NCBI GenBank assembly: GCA_022579005.1
Contig: MU401708.1
Span: 2,377-47,369, forward strand
DNA: 44,993 bases
Direction: 5' to 3'
Origin: Poronia punctata
Lineage: Eukaryota > Ascomycota > Sordariomycetes > Xylariales > Xylariaceae
Made by a program: the position numbers and the translations under genes. This document shows, in pieces, positions 36,001 through 44,993 of this stretch. The notes under the pieces were generated by a model. That model saw nothing but the letters and a program-made list of their open reading frames with translations. It was not told the DNA's origin and made no database searches. Position 1 is the stretch's first letter, and the number at the start of each line of letters is the position of its first letter.

Positions 36001-37821
36001 TAAAATTAGCTATTTAAGCATTTAAAAAAGTGCAAAAAAAAACAAAACAAAAAAGCTTACTTTGTTATATTTATTAATTTAAAGTTTAAAAAACTAAATA
36101 TTTACATTTTAACTTTTTTAAAAGCATAGTTTAAAAAACTTATTAGTTAGTTTTAATACTTATATTTATAAATTTTAATTTAACTTAGTTTTAAAGCTGC
36201 TAAAACTACTATATGCTTTAATACTAGTATAAGATAAAATATAATTACTTATAACTTATTAAATCTAACTAATTATATTATTAAAAAATAATTAAGCAAA
36301 GTATAAAGTATTAAAAGAAAATAAGTTAAATATATAAAATAAGCTACTTTATAAATATATATAGTAAAATTAATTAAAACTAAAAATAAATAAATTAAAT
36401 TTACTATTTTTATATAAATATTAAATAAAGCAATAAAACTTTAAATATTATTAAAAACTAACTTTAATAATACTTATAAAGCTTAAATTAACTTTAAATT
36501 TAAAGCTATTATTTTTAGTATTATTAAAAGCTTTAAAACTTTTTTTATAATTTAATTATAATTTTATTTATATATTTAAAAAGTAATACTAATATAAAAA
36601 GTAATACTAAAACTAAAAAAAGCGCTTTTAGCTTTTACTTTATATAAGTTACTTTTTTTAAACTAAAATTTTATATTTAACTTAACTTATAAAAACGTAG
36701 TTTTTTTATTTATAAAATTAACTACTTTAAATATTATTATTATAGCTAACTTATTACTTTAAATAAAAAAAGTTAAAAAAAGTACTTAAGTAAGTATTAT
36801 TAATAAATAAATAAAAACTAAAGTTTAAAAAGCTACTTAAAAAAAATGCTTTAAAGCTATAATAGTAGCTATAGTGTTATTATAAGTACTATTTTTTATA
36901 AAAGCTTTTATAAAAAAAACTTATACTATTATAACCTTTTTAGTTAAGTACTTTATTAGCGCTAAATTTTTAAATTAACTTATATATATAGTATTAACTA
37001 TAAGTAAATATTTTACTTATAATAAAAAATTATAAAACACTATAATTTAGCTTAAAGTAATAAAAGTATTTAATATACTAATACTTAAAAATAAAAATAA
37101 CTATATAATAAAAAACAAAGCTAATTTTAAACGTTTTAAAGTAATAAAGTTTTTTTTAACTATAAGCATTTATAAGCTTTTAAAAGCTAAAAAAATTATT
37201 AGTTTTAATAAATAATTTATTTATATTAGCTTAAACTTTGCTGCTAGCAAAATTTTATAAATTTTAAAAAACTTTTTAAAAATTTAAATTAATTAAAGTA
37301 TTATTAATATTTTAAAAAATAACTAAATAAAAATACTTTTAGTAAATAATTAGTAATAAATAAAGCTAAATAGCTAACTATACTTTTTTAGCGTAAAAAA
37401 TTAAGCTATTATAAATAAAGTATTTAATAAACTTTATAAATAAAGCTATATAAAATAAGTAAATAAACCTAGTTTTTTTATATATTTAACTTTTATAGCA
37501 TACTAATAAGTTAAAAAAAGTATATAAACAAAACTTATAATAAACTTTTAAGCTTTTAATAAAATAGCTATACTTAATAACTATTTACTACTTTTATAAT
37601 TAAAAATAATTAAATTAGTTTATAATAAAAAATATGTTACTATTATAAATATTATTGCTTTTTTTTACTAATTTAAAGTATACTTAAACTATAAAAACAA
37701 ATTTATAGTAGTAAGCTTTTAAAAACTAAAATAATTAATAGTAATATTAATAAGCTTTTATAACTTTTTAGCTTATAAATAGCACTTTATAAATTATACT
37801 TTAAAGCTATATAAATTTTTT

Positions 37822-38165
37822 TATAAAATATTTATTAATAATATTATAATATTTTTAAATAATAAAAAAAGCTATTTTAAATATTTTTAAAAGGTATTTA
37901 TACTATTTAAATAAAAATATATTTTAATATTTTTAAAAAAATTGTTTTTAAAATATTTTTTAGTAAAATTATTAAAATTTTAAGTTAACTTTTTTAAAAT
38001 AGCAATAATAAAGCATTAATTAGCTATATTTTAAAACTTAGCATTTTTAAATAATTTAAAAGCTTTAAAACAATATTTTAGCAGTAGTAAGTTTTTTTAA
38101 ACACTGCTACTTTATTATATTTAATATATAAAGCTTTTATAAAAAAAGAAAATTGCTTTATTAAA
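37822..38165 (+). pseudogene. Inner Gypsy reverse transcriptase remnant
   Basis: A plus-strand frame reads KIFINNIIIFLNN at about 37825-37860, the degraded form of the fungal Gypsy FIDDIVIFS active site. It is followed by a block equivalent to EHLKYLRKVF.LF and a K-F.GYPSV-LLG-like block, then ALISYILKLSIFK, corresponding to the region after RT (family pattern about A.ISALKFPKS). Asp-to-Asn changes and stop codons make it dead. Confidence 0.85.
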
Positions 38166-40547
38166 TAAAAAGCGTAAAAAAAAAAGTAATTAATAATAAT
38201 TTTAAAAAATGCTAAGTATATATTAAGTTAATTTATTTTAAACTAATAAAAGTTAAAAAAAAGTTATTTAAAGTAATATAAAACTTAATTTATAAGCATA
38301 TTATTTTTAAGCACTATAACTTAGCTAAAACACTATTTATATAAGTTAACGCTTTATTAAAAAAAAGCTTTAAAGTTATAATGTTTTATATTAAAAAAAG
38401 CTATACCTAGCAACTTAAAGCAACAATTTTAAATATTTAAATAAAGCTTATAATATTTTTAAATTAATTATTTTTATAACTAAAATTGCAGTATAGCTTT
38501 TTAAAAATAAAGGTAGCTTATATAATTTAAACTTATAAAAAACTAAAAACTATAATAAAAGCATTAAATAACTTTATAGTTATTTTAATAAATTATTTAG
38601 CAATAAAAAGTATTTTAAATTAAACTAGCTTTAATATTATATTAATTAATAAAGTAAATAAATAGCTAGTTAATGCTTTTATTTACTTTTTTTAATATAG
38701 TTTGCAAACATATTACGTTTTAAAACGCTTTAACTTTGTTTTAAATATACTAAGCCGCTTTTAAAACATAGCTAATAAAATAAACAAAAATAAAAAAATA
38801 ATTTATTTAAACAAAAAACTTACTTTTAATTAAGTATAGCTAATAAAAGCTAAAGCTATTATAAACTTTAAAATAAAATTTTTTTTTTAAAAAAAATATA
38901 AAAAAGATTTTAAATATAAACGTATTTTAAATTATATTTAAAAAGAAAATAATAAAAACATTAGTAAATTTTCTAAGCTAAGCTATTTATTTATAATTAA
39001 TAATAAATTAATATATAATGTTAACTAAAAAAATAAATAAAAACTATATATTTTAAAAAACTTAATTAAAACGTTTATAGCAATAGCTTATAATAATAAA
39101 TATTACTTTAAAAAATAATAAATACTATAAAATTTTAAGCAGTACTTAATTTAAAAAAAAGCAAAGCTAGTTAAAAAATATATTAACTATTATAACGCTT
39201 ATAAGCTATATACTATATTATAAAAAAAATACTTAGATTTTATTAAGCAATATAACTAGTTAATTTATAGCTTATAAAAACTATTATAATAAACTTTATT
39301 ATAAGCTTTTTAAAAGTTAAAATAATTAACTTTTTTAAAAAATTAAAAAAATATAACTACTTTAACGCTTTAATAATAGTTATATATATTACTTTAAAGC
39401 GCTTATTATTATTACTTAGTAATATAAAGTATATAGCAAAAAACTAAGCTAAAGTATTTGTTTAAGCTGCTTTAATAGCTAATTAAAAAGCTTTTTTTAA
39501 TATAATTTTAAACTAAAATTAAAAGTTTATATTAGCTTTTTAAAAAAAGCTTTAAAAAAGCTTTAATATAAAATTGCTAATATTAATAGCATACTACTTA
39601 TAAACTAATAAAGTATTAAAACAAAAAAATTAAATAATTAAAAAAGCTATTTGCTTTTATTACTTTAAATACTTAAAAAGCTAATAAACTAACTTATTGC
39701 TAGCATTATAATAAAACTTAAATAGTATTTATTTTAAAACTATTAAAGCTTTAGTATATAAACTACTTTTTAGTTTTTATATTTTTAAATTTAATAATAT
39801 AATTATATAGTTTAAAAGTTTAGTAGTAATAAATTTAAAAACTTTAAACACTATTTAAATTTACTTATATTAAAATATAAAACTTATTATAAATTTTACT
39901 ACTACTTAAGCTAAGCAATACTATAATTAAAAATACTAAATAATTAAATTTAATTTTAGTAGTAAAGTTTATTTTAAACTTTATTATAGCTACTATTTAC
40001 TTAAAAAGCTTTTAAAAAAGTTTTTATAATAATAAGCTAGTTTATAAAAAATAAAATAATAAGTAAAAAAACTAGCTTATAAAATTAACTTTTTAAAAAT
40101 ATTTAGTATATATTTTATTATTTTTATAGCTTATTTATTTTTTAAATAAAAAAGAAAAAAAATTTTTATTGCACTATTTTAGCTTTTAAACTTATTTAAA
40201 ATAATTAGCTAAATTTAATTAAAGCAAGCAAAGCTTATAAAATTAAAATTATTTTAAATTATAAGCTAAACTAAACTAAAAAAAGTTTTTAGTATTTAGT
40301 TAAGTAAAAAAAATATAGTTATAAAAATAACTAGTAGCATTTAAAGTAGCAACTTTATAATGCTAAAAAAAGCATTAAAAATATTAAATTTAAAAAAGTA
40401 GCAAACTAGCTATAAAATAAAAATTACTTATAAATTAGCTTAAGCAACCTTATAAAGCAAAAAAAATAAAAAAAGTATAAAAATAAAAAAATTAGCTTTT
40501 ATTTACATTTATTAAAGTTAACGCTAATTTTTTATATAGCTAGCACT

Positions 40548-40748
40548 TAATATAACGTATTATAAAAAAACTTATTAAAAAAATATAATCTTAAAGCCTA
40601 TTAAATTAAATAGCTAGATTAGATAAAAACTAGCGCACTAAGGTTAATTAGTTAGTATTAACTAATTAACCTAACCTTGCTAGATTTTTTCCTTTTTACA
40701 TTATTAATTTATAAAATTTACTACACTACCCTATGGTTCCCTTTATTA
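40548..40748 (+). repeat. 3-prime LTR of inner Gypsy element
   Basis: This 201-bp copy pairs with 32897-33097. Its right (outer) end is better preserved (ACCCTATGGTTCCC) and its left (inner) end is more mutated (AAAAAAACTTATTAAAAAAA). Confidence 0.92.
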
Positions 40749-43700
40749 ATAACGTTAAAAAAATATTATATAATAAAACTTAAAGTGTTTTGCTTTATAT
40801 AGCTTTATAAACAACTTAAGCTATACTTATAATCTTATAAATATTTAATTATAGTTTTTATAAACTATTAAATAATAAAAGGTATAGTAAACTAAAAAAA
40901 CTTTATAATAATAAATATTATTAAAATAAATTTAAAATTAATATAAGCTTTAATTTACTTTAAGTAGTATAAGCTTAATGTTTAGTATATTTTAAGTAAA
41001 GTAAATTTAGTATTTAATATATTATTTTAACTACTAATAATTTTAAACTATTAAAAAAAAAAAATCTAACTTTTTAAAAATTATTTTTAATAACGTTTTA
41101 TTAAAATATATATATGCTACTTATAATATAAAACTAGCTAAAAATTATTAAAAAAGTTAATTTAAAAATATAAAAAAAACTTATAAATAAAAAAGATTTT
41201 ATAAGCTTTATAACTAAAAAATTTAATTTTAAAATTTAAGTTTTAAAAAACTATAAAAGGTTTTTTATATTATATTTTAAAAAAATAACTATTATAATTA
41301 GTTATTTTTAAAAACTGTATACTTAACTTACTATATAAAATATATAACTAAAAATACTATTTTAGTATAAAAAAAATAGATTAAAACTTAAAATAATATA
41401 ATATTAAAAACTTAGCTTATAAACTAAAAAAATATATTTAATACTGCTTATAATGCTTAGAAAATAAAACTAATAAATTTAAAATATTTAAATTTTTAAA
41501 ATTAATTAAAATATTTAATATTTTTTACTATACTATAATAATAAACTTTATTATTAAAATGCTTATAGTTTTTTTATAAAGCATATTTTAGCAAATTATA
41601 AGCTATACTATATATAACTATTTATTAATAGTAACTTGCAAATTTAGTAAAAAAACAATTTTTATTTTTAAAAATATTAAATATATAGTATTAAAATAAG
41701 CTATTATACTTTTAAAAATATTATTACTTTATAAATAAAAAATGGTTAGTTAAATTATTTTAAATAAAAACTTTAAATTTATATTTAAATTTTAAAAAAT
41801 AGTATTTATAAAATTAATAATAAAACTAGCAAGATTTATAGCATACTATTTTTAAATAAATAAATAATTTAAAAAAAAAATTAAAATATAAAAATAGTAA
41901 TATAATACTACTATGCTATATTAAATTTTTTATAAATAAATATTATTGTTTTATTATAATATGCGCTTAATAATTTTAAGCAAAAAATAATAAGCTGCTT
42001 ACTAAACAAGATTGTACTTAGCTTTAAGCTAAAAAATGCTATATTTGTAATTATATTTTTTTAAATATATTAAACTATAATGTTTAATAGAATTTATATT
42101 AAAAAAACGCTTAAATAGTAATAAACTTTGTAATAGTAAATATAAAAATTTAATATAATAAAATAAAAATATATTATAAATATAATATAAGTAATAAAAT
42201 ATATTTAAAACTTTATAAAAAATACTATTTTTTTATAAAGCTACTTTGTAAATAGTTATAATAAAAGGTTAAGCTATTAATTATAATTTATAAAGTAAAA
42301 GACTTTATATATAAACTAAACCTTTTATAATATTAAAAAATATATAAAGTTATATTTATTATATACTTATATTTAGTACTAAGAAAATAAAATTTATTTT
42401 ATAAATAAAAACTAGTTTTAAAATAAATTTATATAAATAAAAACAATATTAAATAAAAATTTTATAAAATTAAAAAGCTTATAATATGCAAAATAAATAA
42501 AACTAAAGCTTATATAATACTAAAATATTTAGTTTATTAAAAAAAATATTTATTAATTTATAATTTATAGTATTAAAAAAAAATTTAATATAAAACGTAA
42601 GCAAGTTAGTAAATAAATATAATATAATATACTTTTTTATGCTATAAAAATTAAAAAGTACTATTAAATAACGTATATTTTATAACTTTAATTTACTAAA
42701 CTAATTAAATTTAAATAAATAAAAGTTAATATAAGCTATTTTTAAAACTAATATATAAGTATATATATTATAATAAAAAAATATATAAGTATATTATAAA
42801 TTTTATTAAAAAAAAAGATATAAAACTAAATATTTTTATATTAGCTTACTATATACTTAATTTAAAGCTTTATATTTTAACTATATTTTGCTACTATTTT
42901 TAAAATATAATTATATTTTATAGTTAATATAAGCATAATAATTAAAAAATCTAGCATTATGTTTTTAAATACTTAATTTTTATAGGCAATAAATATAAAA
43001 GTTACTTTAAATTTTTAAGCAAAGTATAATTAAGTATATATAAAGGTTAATTTAGTATATATAATAATGCTTTAAAAAACTTTAACTACTATTATAACCT
43101 TATTAAAAAAATATAATATATGCTTAAATAATTGTTTTAAAATTAATAAAAATAAATATAATATAAACTAAGCGTTTTTTAAATATTAAATTTAAGTAAT
43201 TAAAAATATTAGCTTTAAACTATATATAAAACTAATAATAGTTTTAATATATTTTATAACTTATAAACTAAAAGTTAAATAATTTAATAATTTACTATAA
43301 ACTATAGTTACTAAAAAACTAAACTAAGTACTTATTAAAAGCAATAAACTTAAATAAGCAGATAACGCTTAAATTTTATAGCTAATATTTAACTTTAAAA
43401 AATTAAAAGCTTTAAAAATTATAAAAGATTTTATAAACAGTTTAAGCGTAATACTTAAAAATATTTAAATAAAACTAATTAATATAAGTTTACTTTAGCT
43501 ACTTAAAAACTTTAAGCAACGTATAATTTTTAAATGTTAAAAATAGTAAGCAAATTACTATAAGTTTAAAGATTATTTAGTAGTACTTATAATGTTAAGT
43601 TTAAAAATAATTTAAAATAAGCTAACTATTAAGCTGTTAACTACTAAGTTAAAAATAAATATAAATAATAAAAAATTGTTAAAACTAAGTTAAATAACTT

Positions 43701-44471
43701 TTATAAAAAAAATAGAAATAAACTAAAAATAAGTATAAAAAGGCTTTACTAAAAAACTTAAACTTTTTAATAAAATTAAAAAAAAGATTTTTAAAAAACT
43801 TTAAGTTATAAAAACAATTATAAAAAATAAAGTAAAAATTAATTTAATAGTAATAACTAGCAAGTATAAATTAAAAAAAGTAGCTATAAAACTATTATAA
43901 ATCTTAGCGTTATTATATAAAAAAAAGTATAAAGCATATAAAAAAGCTAAGCTTAATTTTAAAAATACTAAAGCACTTAAAAAACATAATAATAACTATA
44001 TTAATTTATAGGCTAAATATATACTTAAATAAAAATTAAATATATTTATTTTAGCATTAGCAGTAAAGGTTTTTAACGATTTTATTTAAAAATATAGAAA
44101 TGCTTTAAATAAGGTTATAAAACGTACTAATAAACTTATAAAATATATAACTAATGTAAATATAACTATTATAAAACTAAAAACCTAAATTTAAAAGCTT
44201 AAAGACGTACTAGCTAATAAGCATACTTAAAATAAAGTATAAAATTATATAAAATTTAAAAAAAAGGACTAAAAATAATAAATAAACTTTTTATAAAAAT
44301 TAAACTAATTTTTTAAAGTTAAATTATTAGTATACTTTTAAATAAAATTTTAAAAATTGTAATATATAGCTCTTATAAATAATAGCTTTTTAGCTTTTAT
44401 AAACGCTAAATATAATAAAAAAGATAATATAAAAACAAAAACGTTTTAATTTTTTTTAAAAAAGGTAGTAT

Positions 44472-44647
44472 TAATAGGTTTATAAACTATTTATATAACA
44501 TAGCAATTTAGTAGATTTTATTATATAACCTAAGGCTATAAAACCTTAAATAGATCTTAAAATAAAACCTTTAAATTTATAAACCTACCTAGTTCCTTAA
44601 TTAATTTATTTTTTATATCTTAGATTCTAGGATCTTTGGTGCTATTA
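44472..44647 (+). repeat. 3-prime LTR of outer Gypsy element
   Basis: This 176-bp copy pairs with 28033-28208. Its right (outer) half keeps C and G (ACCTACCTAGTTCC, TAGGATCTTTGGTGC), and its left half is more mutated. It is followed directly by the ATATA target duplication at 44648-44652. Confidence 0.92.
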
Positions 44648-44652
44648 ATATA

Positions 44653-44993
44653 AAGGTTAATTATAAGGTAGCAAGTCTAGCATATAAATTAAGTAAAGCG
44701 TTTGCTTTTACTATATTATACTTAGCATTAAGTGTTAGATTTAGTAGGTTATAAAATAATAGGAATTAATGTAATGCTTATATAGTAAAAGTTATACGGC
44801 TATAGTAAGGACTACTATAAAAAAAAAGGTCCTTTTATAAAAGGTTTTTTTTTACTTATTTAATATGTACAAATTTTGTAAAAAAAAAGTTAGACTTTTT
44901 TATGCATATATTAATTAATATATATAATTTAGCTATTTTGCTAGTTTTAATAATTAAAAGTTTTATATTGCTTATTATTATTATTAAAGCGTA
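44653..44993. other. AT-rich DNA to the window end
   Basis: About 340 bp of AT-rich sequence outside the outer Gypsy element. No gene is supported, and no terminal repeat was matched. It should be contiguous with the DNA left of 28033 before that insertion. Confidence 0.5.

Larger units (their letters stand above)
32897..40748 (+). mobile_element. Inner RIP-degraded Gypsy retrotransposon, nested
   Basis: A 7852-bp element with two 201-bp LTRs (32897-33097 and 40548-40748) that begin TAATATAACG and end TTTATTA, again TG...CA after transition mutation. The putative target duplication is ATAAT (32892-32896) against ATAAC (40749-40753), a single C/T difference. RT motifs on the plus strand at about 37.8 kb give the orientation and leave 2.7 kb for RNase H and integrase, as expected for Gypsy. 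It lies wholly within the pol region of the outer element and is therefore the younger insertion. Confidence 0.92.
28033..44647 (+). mobile_element. Outer RIP-degraded Gypsy retrotransposon (interrupted)
   Basis: Bounded by two 176-bp LTRs (28033-28208 and 44472-44647) that begin TAATAGG and end GCTATTA, i.e. TG...CA termini after RIP. The flanks carry a perfect 5-bp target duplication, ATATA (28028-28032 and 44648-44652). RT motifs on the plus strand place pol in this direction. Removing the inner insertion (7852 bp plus its 5-bp duplication) leaves about 8.76 kb. RNase H and integrase should be in 40754-44471, but frames are destroyed and I cannot read them. Confidence 0.92.

Overview
The window looks like nuclear DNA of a filamentous ascomycete (Pezizomycotina). 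Evidence: short GT-AG introns, a highly reducing polyketide synthase (HR-PKS), and a sharp split between a GC-balanced island (about 10.1-24.7 kb) and very AT-rich flanks (about 1-10.1 kb and 24.7-45 kb). The flanks carry the C-to-T / G-to-A transition signature of repeat-induced point mutation (RIP). I cannot name the species.

Left flank: a 10-bp minisatellite is split by a complete but RIP-destroyed LTR retrotransposon (341-9949; two 291-bp LTRs; TTAAA on both sides). Degraded Copia-type reverse transcriptase (RT) and RNase H motifs can be read on the minus strand. Unusually, 3.4 kb lie between the RNase H end and the downstream LTR, and they include a 60-bp tandem repeat.

Island: from left to right it holds (i) a cupin-domain pseudogene (about 10322-11019), (ii) an apparently intact short-chain dehydrogenase/reductase (SDR) gene on the minus strand (13207-11632, 10 exons, 285 codons, two microexons of 8 and 16 nt), (iii) a divergently arranged HR-PKS (13713-21888, 10 exons, KS-AT-DH-degenerate MT-ER-KR-ACP) that is full length and keeps the catalytic motifs checked, but carries seven single-base indels and one stop codon, and (iv) an intronless open frame encoding a low-complexity protein with tandem Cys/His motifs (22647-23861). 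A 53-bp sequence occurs in inverted orientation at the two island edges, with a diverged third copy at 22.2 kb. The SDR, PKS and cupin could be the remains of a small secondary-metabolite cluster; this is inference from proximity.

Right flank: after about 3.3 kb of unassigned AT-rich DNA comes a nested pair of RIP-destroyed Gypsy elements, both on the plus strand. The outer element (28033-44647; 176-bp LTRs; perfect ATATA target duplication) is interrupted by the inner one (32897-40748; 201-bp LTRs; ATAAT/ATAAC target duplication). RT core motifs with Asp-to-Asn changes are readable in both.

The most notable structural signals are: tapering of RIP toward the outer edges of all three retroelements and through the split minisatellite; decay confined to the PKS and cupin while the neighbouring multi-exon SDR stays open; and the Cys/His repeat protein. 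All exon models were made by eye from splice consensus and family motifs.
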